Assembly (NCBI GenBank): GCA_022601135.1 | Contig: JAHZJB010000002.1 | Coordinates: 18,389 to 82,388 of the forward strand | Source of the DNA: Actinomycetes bacterium | GTDB taxonomy: Bacteria; Actinomycetota; Actinomycetes; Mycobacteriales; Mycobacteriaceae | Direction: 5' to 3' | Length of the DNA stretch: 64,000 nucleotides | In this document: positions 51,758 through 61,055 of the stretch, in pieces | How positions within the stretch are numbered: the stretch's first letter is position 1 | Layout of the letters: the number at the start of each line of letters is the position of its first letter | Made by a program: the position numbers and the translations under genes | The notes under the pieces: generated by a model | What the model was told of the DNA's origin: nothing | What the model saw: the letters and a program-made list of their open reading frames with translations, nothing else | Databases searched by the model: none

Positions 51758-54280
51758 ATGTCCGAGCTGAACCCAGCGAAGGTGGTCGCAGCGGGCAAAC
51801 TGGCGTTGCATTGCATGATGGCCGGCTTACTCGTCGCGGCGTTGATGTTTCCGCTGGCCGGCGGTGTCGGGATGCTGGCCATGCGGGTCTCCGATTCGGT
51901 GTCCGAGGACTCGGCAGAACTCGTACGCGGCGACATGCCGAAGGTATCGACCATGGTTGACGCCGAGGGGAACCCGATCGCCTGGCTGTACACCCAGCGC
52001 CGGTGGCCGCTGCCCAGCGATCGGATCGCCGACACCATGAAGCTGGCGATCGTCTCTATCGAGGACAAGCGCTTCAGCCAGCACAACGGCGTGGATCTGC
52101 AAGGCTCCCTGACCGGACTCTTCGGATACCTGCGGGCGGTCGATGACACTCGGGGCGGGTCGACGATCGAGCAGCAATACGTCAAGAACTACCGCTTTTT
52201 GGTTCAGGCACGGACCGACGCGGAGCGTCGGGCCGCGGTGGAGATCACGCCGGCGCGCAAGCTGCGCGAGATGCGCGCGGCGCTGGCCCTGGACAAGGCA
52301 CTCCCGAAGTCGGAGATCCTGGCCCGGTATCTGAACCTCGTGGCATTCGGTAATGGCGCGTACGGCGTTCAGGATGCGGCACGCACGTACTTCGGCATCA
52401 ACGCCGGGCAGCTCAACTGGCAGCAGGCGGCGTTGCTGGCCGGGATGGTGCAATCCACCAGCGCACTCGACCCCTATACCCACCCCGAGGCAGCCCTTGC
52501 CCGGCGCAACCTCGTACTTGACACCATGATGGAGAATCTGCCCGACAGGGCCGATGAACTGCGTGCTGCCAGGGCCCAGCCGTTGGGTGTCCTCGCCAAG
52601 CCCGACGCGCTGCCGCAGGGTTGCATCGCCGCCGGTGACCGGGCGTTCTTTTGCGAGTACGCATTGGAATACCTGGCTCGCGCGGGTCTCAGCAAGGAGG
52701 AGGTGGCGCGAAACGGCTACTTGATCCGTACCACCTTGGACCCCAAAGTGCAGCGCAGCGTCAAGCGGGCGGTCGACACGGTCGCGAAGCCCGACACGGA
52801 GGGCGTCGCCAGCGTGATGAGCGTCGTCAGACCCGGTAAACAGGAGCATCGGGTGGTGGCCATGGCGGACAACCGCACCTATGGGCTCAACCTCGATGCC
52901 CATGAGACCGTGCATCCGCAGCCGTTCTCTTTGGTCGGCGACGGTGCCGGGTCGATTTTCAAAATCTTCACCACCGCCGTGGCTCTTGAGATGGGGATGG
53001 GCATCAACGCCCAACTCGATGTCCCGCAGACGTTTCGGGGAACGGGGCTGGGCAGCAGCAACACTCCCGGGTGTCCGCCCCTGACCTGGTGCGTGAAGAA
53101 CGCCAGTGGCTACCGCGGGACGATGAACGTCACGGATGCGCTCGCGCAGTCACCGAACACCGCGTTCGCCAAACTGATTGCACAGGTCGGGGTGTCGCCC
53201 GTGGTGGACATGGCGGTCAAACTCGGGCTGCGGTCCTACGCCGAGCCTGGGACTGCCCGCGCCTACGACCCCGACAATAACGAGAGTCTCGCTGACTACA
53301 TCAAGCGGCAAAACCTCGGATCCTTCACCCTGGGCCCCTTCGAGGTCAACGCGCTCGAGTTGTCCAATGTCGGTGCGACACTGGCGTCGGGCGGAATGTG
53401 GTGCCCGCCGACGCCTATCGACAAGGTCTTCGACCGTCATGGCGGCGAGGTCGACCTCAAGACCCCCGAGTGCGAACAGGTGATTCCCGAAGGGCTCGCC
53501 AACGCGCTGGCCAACGCACTGGGAAGGGACACCACCGGCGGAACCGCGACCAGTGCGGCGGGCTCGGTGGGCTGGAATCTGCCGATGTCCGGTAAGACGG
53601 GCACCACCGAGTCGCATCGATCGTCTGGGTTCCTGGGCTTCACCAACCAGTATGCGGCCGCCAACTACATCTTCGACGACACCCCCGCGCCGTCGGGTCT
53701 TTGTTCGTATCCGCTGCGAAAATGCGGCGGTGGCAATCTCTTCGGCGGCAACGAGCCGGCGCGCACGTGGTTTCTGGCGATGGAGCCGGTCGCCAACGAC
53801 TTCGGCCCGGTGGCCCTGCCCCCCACCGACCCACGCTTCGTAGACGGCGATCGGGGCAGCGAGGTGCCCAGTGTGACCGGCCTGAAGCTCGAAGCCGCGC
53901 GGCAGCGTCTGAAGGACGCCGGCTTTCGCGTTGCTGACCAGCCGGCACCGGTCAATAGCTACGCAGCGAAGGGCGCGGTGATCGGGACGACGCCGAAGGG
54001 CAGGACCATGCCCGGATCGATCATCACGATCAACACGAGCAACGGAATCGCCCCGGCGCCGGTGTACCGGCCGACTCCTCAGATTGCCAGCGCTCCCGCA
54101 CCGCCCCCTCCGCCAGTGGCCCCGCCACCGCCGGTGAATGTCATCGAGATCCCCGGGCTGCCGCCGATCACGCTTCCCATGCCGCCGCCCCCACCACCGC
54201 CGCCACCGCTGCCGCCGCCACCCCCGGCCCCACCGCTGCCGCCGCCACCCCCGGCCCCACCAGGCGCGCCACCGTTCTGA
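51758..54280 (+). CDS. Class A penicillin-binding protein with PASTA domain (PonA2/PonA3-like)
   Basis: 840 aa; 'SIEDKRFSQHNGVDLQGSLTG', 'RGGSTIEQQYVKNY', 'MSGKTGTTESHRSSGFLGFTN', PASTA 'EVPSVTGLKLEAARQRLKDAGFRVADQ', Pro-rich tail. Confidence 0.95.
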   Translation: MSELNPAKVVAAGKLALHCMMAGLLVAALMFPLAGGVGMLAMRVSDSVSEDSAELVRGDMPKVSTMVDAEGNPIAWLYTQRRWPLPSDRIADTMKLAIVSIEDKRFSQHNGVDLQGSLTGLFGYLRAVDDTRGGSTIEQQYVKNYRFLVQARTDAERRAAVEITPARKLREMRAALALDKALPKSEILARYLNLVAFGNGAYGVQDAARTYFGINAGQLNWQQAALLAGMVQSTSALDPYTHPEAALARRNLVLDTMMENLPDRADELRAARAQPLGVLAKPDALPQGCIAAGDRAFFCEYALEYLARAGLSKEEVARNGYLIRTTLDPKVQRSVKRAVDTVAKPDTEGVASVMSVVRPGKQEHRVVAMADNRTYGLNLDAHETVHPQPFSLVGDGAGSIFKIFTTAVALEMGMGINAQLDVPQTFRGTGLGSSNTPGCPPLTWCVKNASGYRGTMNVTDALAQSPNTAFAKLIAQVGVSPVVDMAVKLGLRSYAEPGTARAYDPDNNESLADYIKRQNLGSFTLGPFEVNALELSNVGATLASGGMWCPPTPIDKVFDRHGGEVDLKTPECEQVIPEGLANALANALGRDTTGGTATSAAGSVGWNLPMSGKTGTTESHRSSGFLGFTNQYAAANYIFDDTPAPSGLCSYPLRKCGGGNLFGGNEPARTWFLAMEPVANDFGPVALPPTDPRFVDGDRGSEVPSVTGLKLEAARQRLKDAGFRVADQPAPVNSYAAKGAVIGTTPKGRTMPGSIITINTSNGIAPAPVYRPTPQIASAPAPPPPPVAPPPPVNVIEIPGLPPITLPMPPPPPPPPPLPPPPPAPPLPPPPPAPPGAPPF
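54206..54259. repeat. 27-bp perfect tandem duplication in the Pro-rich tail of the PBP gene
   Basis: ccgctgccgccgccacccccggcccca x2. Confidence 0.9.
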
Positions 54281-54359
54281 TAGAGCAGGCCGGGCGCCAC
54301 GCCGACACGGCCTGGCCGTGGCTCCCGGCTTGATCGCGTGATCGCGACATCGGCAGTGG

Positions 54360-55962
54360 TCAGAGTGGACCCACGCCGCGCGCCGCGCGGACCGTCACGT
54401 CCACCAAGGCCGGCCCCGCAGATGTCAACGCGGACCTCAGGGCGTCGAACAGCCGGCTGCAACTGTCAATGCGCACGGCGGCCAACCCCATCCCCTGTGC
54501 CACCGCGACTAAATCGATCCCGGGCAAGTCAAGGCTCGTCTCGATGGCGGCAGGAAAGGACGGGATCTGAAAGAGTGTCTTGAATTGTTTCATCGCACTG
54601 TATTCGGCGTTGTTCAACACGACCACGGTCAGCGGAACTCGATACTTGGCGGCAGTCCAAAGCGCCTGTATCGAGTACATCATCGACCCGTCGCCGATGA
54701 CTGCGACCGTGCGGTGTTCCGGGTCGGCCATCGCGACTCCGACCGCGGCGGGCAGACCCCAGCCCAGACCACCGCTGAAACCGTTGAAGAAGCCACCCGG
54801 CTCTGCGATCGGCAGATGGGTCCGCAGCGCTGTTCGGTAGGACGGCGCCTCCTCGACAACGACGCTTCTGGCCGGCATCAACTCGCCCAGTAGATGCAGC
54901 ACCGCCTCGCCGCTCATCGGGTCGACCAACTGCGGCGGGGTCGGGCGCTCCCACCGCGGTGGCCCCGCCCGATTGGCCGCTGGCAGCGCCGATACGAGAT
55001 CGCGTAAGCCCAATCGCGCTGAACAGAGCAAACTTTTACCGACCGGCGCCGAAAAGGCATGCGTCGGGTTGTCTGTGATATGCAGTGCGACAGTACCGTT
55101 GGGCAGAAACGGACCTTCGGTGTGGACGTGGTAGGTGAACAGCTGCGCGCCTGCCACCAGCACTACGTCGTGACCGTCTAGTTGGCGGACAATTTCTTCG
55201 CGGCTCGCGGTAAGAAAACCCTGAAACAGTTGATGGCGTTCAGGGAAGCTGCACCGTGATGACCATGGCGCCGCATAGACCGCGGCGCTGAGTCGCTCGG
55301 CGAGTGCGACGGCGTCCCACCCCGCATCGTCGCTGTCGACCTGCGGCCCAACGATGATGGCGGGGGCTGTTGCAGCAGACGTGTTTCGGCGAAGTGGGCG
55401 ATCGCGTCGGGGGCAGCGCCCAGTGCGGGTACCACCGTGTGCGTCGGTACCGGAGCCGGGTCGCCGTCCCAGTCATCCTCGGGGATTGAGACGAATGTCG
55501 GACCGCAGGGCGGTGTGGTCGCAGCCAGCAGTGCCCGCGCCATCGCTCCGGGAACGTCGGCTGCCCGTGCGGGTTCGATCGCCCACTTGACGTAGGGCTG
55601 CGGAAGCAGAGTGGATTGCGGGGAGGCCAGATACGGTTCGGTTGGCAACATGGCGCGCGTCTGCTGGCCGGCCGTGACCACTAGCGGTGTCTGATTGCGC
55701 CAGGCTGTGATGATGCTGGCCATCGCGTTGCCCAGCCCCGCGGCGGTATGCACACTTGCCACACCCGGCCTTCCCGACTTCTGTGCGTAACCGTCGGCCA
55801 TGGCGACCACCGTCGCTTCCTGCAGCCCAGGACGTAATCCAGGTCCTCGGGCCACCGTACGAACATGCGCATCTCCGTCGAGCCGGGGTTGCCGAACACT
55901 CGATCGACACCGAAGCGGCGCCAGATGGCATACGTCGCCTCGGCGACAGTCTGATCGCTCAC
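54360..55962 (-). pseudogene. TPP-dependent enzyme (benzoylformate decarboxylase/acetolactate synthase-like), two frameshifts
   Basis: Consecutive minus-strand pieces in different frames: MSDQTVAEATYAIWRRFGVDRVFGNPGSTEMRMFVRWPEDLDYVLG / LQEATVVAMADGYAQKSGRPGVASVHTAAGLGNAMASIITAW...AETRLLQQPP / AIIVGPQVDSDDAGWDAVALAERLSAAVYAAPW...VLVAGAQLFTYHVH...VAVIGDGSMMYSIQALWTAAKYRVPLTVVVLNNAEYSAM. Confidence 0.88.
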
Positions 55963-56025
55963 TTCCCTATGATCTCAACCTCGGGCCGCGCCCAACAGGG
56001 ACTTGAACAGTTTTGCTCCCCCAGG

Positions 56026-57108
56026 CTACGGCGCGAGAAACGAAATCTGTTCTGCAGGAGTCAAATTGGCATTGATATTGCCGATCAGGGAGTAGTTGTG
56101 CTCGACGGCGACCGCCCGGATGCCTGATCCGGGATCGAAATTCAGCTCGTTGAGGTTGACCCAGACGATATTGGGGCTGAGGGTGGATTCGAAATAGTAG
56201 ACCCTGGTAGTCGAGTCAGCGACCGAACGCCAGTATGTCGGCGAGAGGTTGGGGTGCTGCGGGTCGCCCACACCCCAGGGCACTGACACATTGCGGATCA
56301 CGCTCAGAACCCCTGCTACGGCTTGTCGTTCGTTGGTGGTCTGCGGGAGTTTGCTCAGGTAGTAGCTGGCCCGGACGAATCGGTCTTTGGACTGAATCGA
56401 TCCAGGGAGATTCGTGTTCAGGTCCTGGCCCTGCCATGCGGCATTGAGTTGGAGTTGCTCGTCGTAGGTCGGGCTGTTGGTCATGACCTGGTACTGGCGG
56501 CCGTGATGGATCACCGGCTTGCCGTCGAGATATTCGATGATGGCTGAATCGCCGCTGGCATCACTCAGCGACATGTGCACGGTCGGTTTGGCCGAGCGGG
56601 TGGGGCCGAAATCGACTGGCACGATGTAGATGGACGGGTCGGTGAAAGCGTCTACGACTTCGCTCACCGTTGCGAAACTGGTGAGCACGTATTGCACCCA
56701 TCCGGCGAATGAGAGCCGTGGGCGGTTGTCCGACGGGGCGGGTTGCCCGAAGTCTGCCTCTCCCAGATACAGCAGATTGGCCACCAGGCCGGTTTCGTTC
56801 ATACCGTCGAACACGCCGTCGATGGGTCCGTTGGGATCGGTGGTGCCCGCGATCTCAACCGCGCCATATTTGCCGGTCCACGTCAGCGAATTGGCACCGC
56901 CCCCGCCGTCCTGCGTCGCGCCTCGCGGGATGACATAGAGATGCGAGTTGAAGGAGTACGGCCAGTCCATCGATCGACCGGTGATCACCATGCCGTCCGG
57001 GCCCAGCCAGGTCACCCGACTGCAGGCTTCGGCGGTGAGCGCGCCTGACAGCAGAAGGAATCCCGTGCACAGGGCGATCAAGATTCGTGGAACAACCCGC
57101 CGGCGCAT
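56026..57108 (-). CDS. Exported choloylglycine hydrolase-like/linear amide C-N hydrolase (Ntn family)
   Basis: 360 aa from ATG 57108; signal peptide ending 'LTAEA' before 'CSRVTWLGPDGMVITGRSMDWPYSFNSHLYVIPRG'; 'GPIDGVFDGMNETGLVANLLYL'. Confidence 0.9.
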   Translation of the reverse strand: MRRRVVPRILIALCTGFLLLSGALTAEACSRVTWLGPDGMVITGRSMDWPYSFNSHLYVIPRGATQDGGGGANSLTWTGKYGAVEIAGTTDPNGPIDGVFDGMNETGLVANLLYLGEADFGQPAPSDNRPRLSFAGWVQYVLTSFATVSEVVDAFTDPSIYIVPVDFGPTRSAKPTVHMSLSDASGDSAIIEYLDGKPVIHHGRQYQVMTNSPTYDEQLQLNAAWQGQDLNTNLPGSIQSKDRFVRASYYLSKLPQTTNERQAVAGVLSVIRNVSVPWGVGDPQHPNLSPTYWRSVADSTTRVYYFESTLSPNIVWVNLNELNFDPGSGIRAVAVEHNYSLIGNINANLTPAEQISFLAP

Positions 57109-57271
57109 TGTGCCTCCGATGTCGCTCGCGTCGCGTGAGTGTGGGGTACCGCAGATCTTCACCTGCAAGGCGGAACCATACGGCGAAGGCGGAGAGGTGA
57201 GCTCGCCGGCGTGATCGTCCACTCGCTGGGCCTCGTGAAGGGCAGCATGGTCGCGTTCCAGTTCGGCTCTG

Positions 57272-59338
57272 TCAGCTGGTCTTTCGCCGGCGAACAAGAA
57301 GCACTGTCACGAACAGTACGGCGAAGGTTTGCTGGGAGGAAACCATCGTGTAGCCGAGGTCGGTGAAGATGCCCAGTTCGATCGGGCTGAGAGTTCTGAT
57401 GCCCTGGCCGGTGCTGACGAAGGCATTCATCATTTGGGCGTTTGAGCCGGTGAAGCTCGAGTCGCTGAGGTGCGTCACCGAACTGCCAGAGCTCCACGGG
57501 CGCGGGGTGTGGAGCGGAACGAGCCCACCGTGCGCGGCAACCGCGTTGGGTCCTGCGAAGTACAGGCCCCCGTTGCCTCCCGTCAGATTCGGGTCGTACG
57601 CGGTGTTCCATCTCAAGTCGGGCCCGATTACGCGCTCATCACTGCTGTTCGCGATGAAACTGTCGAATATCGTCCAGTCCCGGTAGTTATTCGAGCCGGC
57701 GCGATCCACGTAGGAGATGAAGCCGAACGTGTGTGCCAACTCGTGCATCGCCGTGGATTGAAAGTCGTACTGCCTGCTACCGACGGAGTTGCCCAGACTC
57801 CAGGGAGACCCGAAGTTGAAGTTGATTTCGGCGTCCGCGGCCGAGCCGTTGAAGTCGACGCCCGACAGGATCTTCTCCTGGACCACGGTCCCCAGAAAGC
57901 CGGAGGACGAACCGGCGAGTTCGCTCGAGGCCCAGGCCAGGGTCGAACTGTTCGGTGAGTTCTCCCCACTGACGTCGTAGGTCAGGGTCACCGGGGCGTC
58001 CACGACGAAATACGATGAGAGCGCTAGCGCCGCCGCTTCCAGGGCATCACGCGCGGCGCTGGACCAGTGCTGGGAACCGGTCCCATAGTTGAAGTCGAAG
58101 GTCAGTCTGGCGCCGACGGTGGGCTCGTCGGGCGGCGACTCGTTCGGGAAGGCGGCGCCGTCGTTTCCGGTGCGGCCGTTGCTTCCGAACAATCCCCCGG
58201 CTCCGCCGTCACCACCTCGGCCGGGTGCTTCGGCCGCACTCCGCGCCGAGCCACCGGCGCCGCCGTCGCCGCCGGTGCCAAAGATCAATCCGCCGCGGCC
58301 GCCATCGCCGCCACGTCCGCCCGGAACACCGTCGCCGCCGTCCCCGCCGTTGCCGAACCAGCCGGCCGATCCGCCGTTGCCCCCGTTGAAGCCGTTACCA
58401 CCGCTCCCGCCGAACAACCCGGCGTTGCCACCATGACAGGCCGAAACGCCGGGGCACGACTGGGCATCCCAGCTGAACCCGTTACCGAACAGGATTCCAC
58501 CGTTGGGATTTTCTGCGGTGCCGTCGCCGAACAGCCGATTCGTGCTGGCCGTAGCGTCGGCCGTAGCGTCGGCCGTAGATTCGGCAGAATGGTCGGGGGC
58601 AGAATGGTGGGCCGTTAGATCCCGCGCCGCACCTGTCGCCCCGTCCGTTTCGCGGACGTTGCCAACCAGCCGATGCGAGCCAGCCGCCGTCCCTCGATCC
58701 GCCGGCTGCGTCGCCGCGGTTCCGGGACCATCGCCTGTTTCGGCCGGGGCGGCAGTCACCGGTGCTGAATCGGCCGCTACGGCACGTTCGGAACCGGAAC
58801 CGGAACCGTCCGTATCCTCTACCTCTGCGACCTCTGCGACCTCTGCGACCTCTGCGACCTCTGCGACCGTGCTATCGGTTCCTGAGCTAGCCGACGCGGT
58901 GATGTCTGGCGTCGTGCCGGTCGACTCGTCCGCAACGTCGTCTGCACGGTCGTCGGCATCGATGTCTGCAGCATCGATGTGTGCGGCTTCCTCAGCAGCC
59001 GTGTCGCCCGGACCAGGCGAGGAGCCGTCCGGCGATGATGGCTCGGCCCCGCGCACCGAATCCGACGATGCCGTTTCCGTTTCCGAATCGGCCGAATCAG
59101 CGGACGAACTGCTCGGCGCGGCGGCTGAAGACGCGCTCGGCGAAGTGGAGTTTGCCGAACTGTCCGAACCGGTCGTATCGGCGAACGCTACCGCCGGCAC
59201 CGACCCGATGCCTACGCCAACCCCCAAGGCGACCGCAAGCGCGGCCACGCGTCCCACGTAGCGGGAGTACTGGGGAAGCCGACCCACAGGTACCGCCGGA
59301 TTATCGCGGTCGCTCTGCGACACATGCGTCGAACTCAT
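57272..59338 (-). CDS. Exported zinc metalloprotease with PGRS-like Gly-rich region and low-complexity N-term
   Basis: Leader 'LPQYSRYVGRVAALAVALGVGVGIGSVPAVAFADT'; 'GGNAGLFGGSGGNGFNGGNGGSAGWFGNGGDGGDGVPGGRGGDGG'; 'STAMHELAHTFGFISY' (HExxH); C-terminal hydrophobic stretch followed by RRRKTS. Start assigned at ATG 59338. Confidence 0.8.
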   Translation of the reverse strand: MSSTHVSQSDRDNPAVPVGRLPQYSRYVGRVAALAVALGVGVGIGSVPAVAFADTTGSDSSANSTSPSASSAAAPSSSSADSADSETETASSDSVRGAEPSSPDGSSPGPGDTAAEEAAHIDAADIDADDRADDVADESTGTTPDITASASSGTDSTVAEVAEVAEVAEVAEVEDTDGSGSGSERAVAADSAPVTAAPAETGDGPGTAATQPADRGTAAGSHRLVGNVRETDGATGAARDLTAHHSAPDHSAESTADATADATASTNRLFGDGTAENPNGGILFGNGFSWDAQSCPGVSACHGGNAGLFGGSGGNGFNGGNGGSAGWFGNGGDGGDGVPGGRGGDGGRGGLIFGTGGDGGAGGSARSAAEAPGRGGDGGAGGLFGSNGRTGNDGAAFPNESPPDEPTVGARLTFDFNYGTGSQHWSSAARDALEAAALALSSYFVVDAPVTLTYDVSGENSPNSSTLAWASSELAGSSSGFLGTVVQEKILSGVDFNGSAADAEINFNFGSPWSLGNSVGSRQYDFQSTAMHELAHTFGFISYVDRAGSNNYRDWTIFDSFIANSSDERVIGPDLRWNTAYDPNLTGGNGGLYFAGPNAVAAHGGLVPLHTPRPWSSGSSVTHLSDSSFTGSNAQMMNAFVSTGQGIRTLSPIELGIFTDLGYTMVSSQQTFAVLFVTVLLVRRRKTS
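58821..58868. repeat. 9-bp tandem repeat, 5 perfect units plus partial
   Basis: (ACCTCTGCG)x5 + ACC; encodes VAEVAEVAEVAEV in the metalloprotease linker. Confidence 0.95.
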
Positions 59339-59559
59339 ATCGGGCCCCTCACCGGACTCGCCGGGACTCCACGTAATCATTCAGTATGCGATGAAGTATC
59401 GACGAACATCCCGGTTTCGCCAAAGTTAGAGCGTGTCCCGCTCAGATATCTCCCCGTGCACCGAAGTCCTGGGCGCCACGTCCCGTTGATGTGGATCTCG
59501 GTGCCGGCGCCCGGTGGATTATCGTTCACAGCCATGCAGACGAAGAATTCAGGATCCCG

Positions 59560-60393
59560 ATGAACGCCCTGGGGCTGCCCGGTGCCGCCGTTGCGATCAC
59601 CGGAGGCGCTCGAGGAATCGGGTACGCGACGGCGAAGGCCTTTATCGCCGCCGGTGCCCAGGTTTTCATCGGTGATCTCGACGCCGATCTGGCCATGACC
59701 GCCGCGGATGAACTGGGATGCCGTGGAGTCGGCTTGGACGTTCGGTCGCGTGAGTCGTTTGCCGCGTTCCTGGCGGGTGTCGGCGGACCGCTTCACGTGC
59801 TCGTGAACAACGCCGGCATCATGCCCGCCGGAAGGTTCGTCGATGAGCAGGACGCGGTCACCGATTCGATCGTCGACGTGAACCTCAACGGAGTGCTGCG
59901 CGGGACGAAGTTGGCGCTGCCCGGCATGCTCGAGCAGGGATCCGGTCATATCGTCAACGTGGCGTCGTATCTCGGAATGGTGCCCGCCGCCGGGCTGGCC
60001 ACCTACTGCGCAACCAAACATGCGGTGGTCGGTTTCAGTGAGTCGCTGCGAGACGAGCTCGCCGGCACCGGGGTGACTGTCACCGCGGTGCTGCCGTCGG
60101 CTGTGCGCACGGACCTGGTTTCCGGTGTCAAACTGGGCGGAGTGCTACCTACCGTCGACCCACAGGAGATCGCCGCTGCGGTCGTGGCCTCGTGCCACAC
60201 TCGCCCCGCGATCGTCGCCGTGCCAGGTTGGATGCGCAGCTATGAAGCCGCTGCCGCGCTTGTTCCGGACCGGCTGCTCGGCGCGGTCCGCGGCCGGCTG
60301 ACCCGCCATCGCGTTCTGCAGGCCCTCGATACCGATGCCCGGGCCGCATACGACGCACGTATTCGCCGGGGCGCCGAAGCAACCGGGGACTGA
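59560..60393 (+). CDS. SDR family oxidoreductase
   Basis: 277 aa from ATG 59560; 'VAITGGARGIGYATAKAFIAAGAQVFIGDLD', 'VLVNNAGIMPAG', 'YCATKHAVVGFSESLRDEL'. Confidence 0.95.
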   Translation: MNALGLPGAAVAITGGARGIGYATAKAFIAAGAQVFIGDLDADLAMTAADELGCRGVGLDVRSRESFAAFLAGVGGPLHVLVNNAGIMPAGRFVDEQDAVTDSIVDVNLNGVLRGTKLALPGMLEQGSGHIVNVASYLGMVPAAGLATYCATKHAVVGFSESLRDELAGTGVTVTAVLPSAVRTDLVSGVKLGGVLPTVDPQEIAAAVVASCHTRPAIVAVPGWMRSYEAAAALVPDRLLGAVRGRLTRHRVLQALDTDARAAYDARIRRGAEATGD

Positions 60394-60525
60394 ACTCAAC
60401 GACCGTCCGAAGAGACCATCGCCGACGGCACGGTGGGACGATGCCGCAATCAGGCGAATTCGTGCGATTGCCTACTCCCCCGGCATACGCTGCCCATAGA
60501 GTTTGCAACCACATGGCGAGGCCGA

Positions 60526-60894
60526 ATGCCCTTAACGCAGCTACGTCGCACAGCGGCCGGGCTCTGTGCCTGCGCGGCCGGGATCGCTCTTGCGTCACCA
60601 GTGGCCGCCGCCCCCCTGGACCCGATACCGGGTAACGGTTTCTTTCTGGTCGGGCCGGATATCTCCAAGGGGCTCTACCGGACCGCAGGGACGGCGTCTG
60701 CGTGGTTGGTGTGGATCAACGATGTGCCGACAGAGGACTCGATGTGCGTGTGGTTTTCCTACAGCACGCCTGATGCGAACAAGGACAACGTCGTCGAGAC
60801 GAATATCTCGGTCGGTCCGATGTATGCGAATATCAACCCGGCGGTCAAGGCTTTCGAGTCCCGCAACTGTCAGCCCTGGACCCGGGTCACCTGA
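60526..60894 (+). CDS. Small secreted hypothetical protein
   Basis: 122 aa from ATG 60526; signal peptide 'LRRTAAGLCACAAGIALASPVAAAPLDP', two mature Cys. Confidence 0.75.
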   Translation: MPLTQLRRTAAGLCACAAGIALASPVAAAPLDPIPGNGFFLVGPDISKGLYRTAGTASAWLVWINDVPTEDSMCVWFSYSTPDANKDNVVETNISVGPMYANINPAVKAFESRNCQPWTRVT

Positions 60895-61055
60895 GCCTGC
60901 GGGGCTGCGGAAGCGCTTCGCCCTGTCATCGGGTTCCCCTGCGGTGACTTCGCGCCGTGTCTCGCCCCGTAATATCTTCCGGTGGCAGGCGGTGGCATGA
61001 ATCCGTCGTCCGTTGCCGCGATGCATTTCAACCGATTGCTGCGGGAGGTGCAACA

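Noticed and set aside
58155-58545. Considered a PE_PGRS gene
   Set aside because: No PE domain; the N-terminus is a signal-type leader with a low-complexity linker and the C-terminus is a metalloprotease, so called PGRS-like only.
58067-59261. Plus-strand Ala/Val/Ser-rich ORFs opposite the metalloprotease
   Set aside because: Mirror translations of PGRS-like and acidic low-complexity sequence; no start context or domain.
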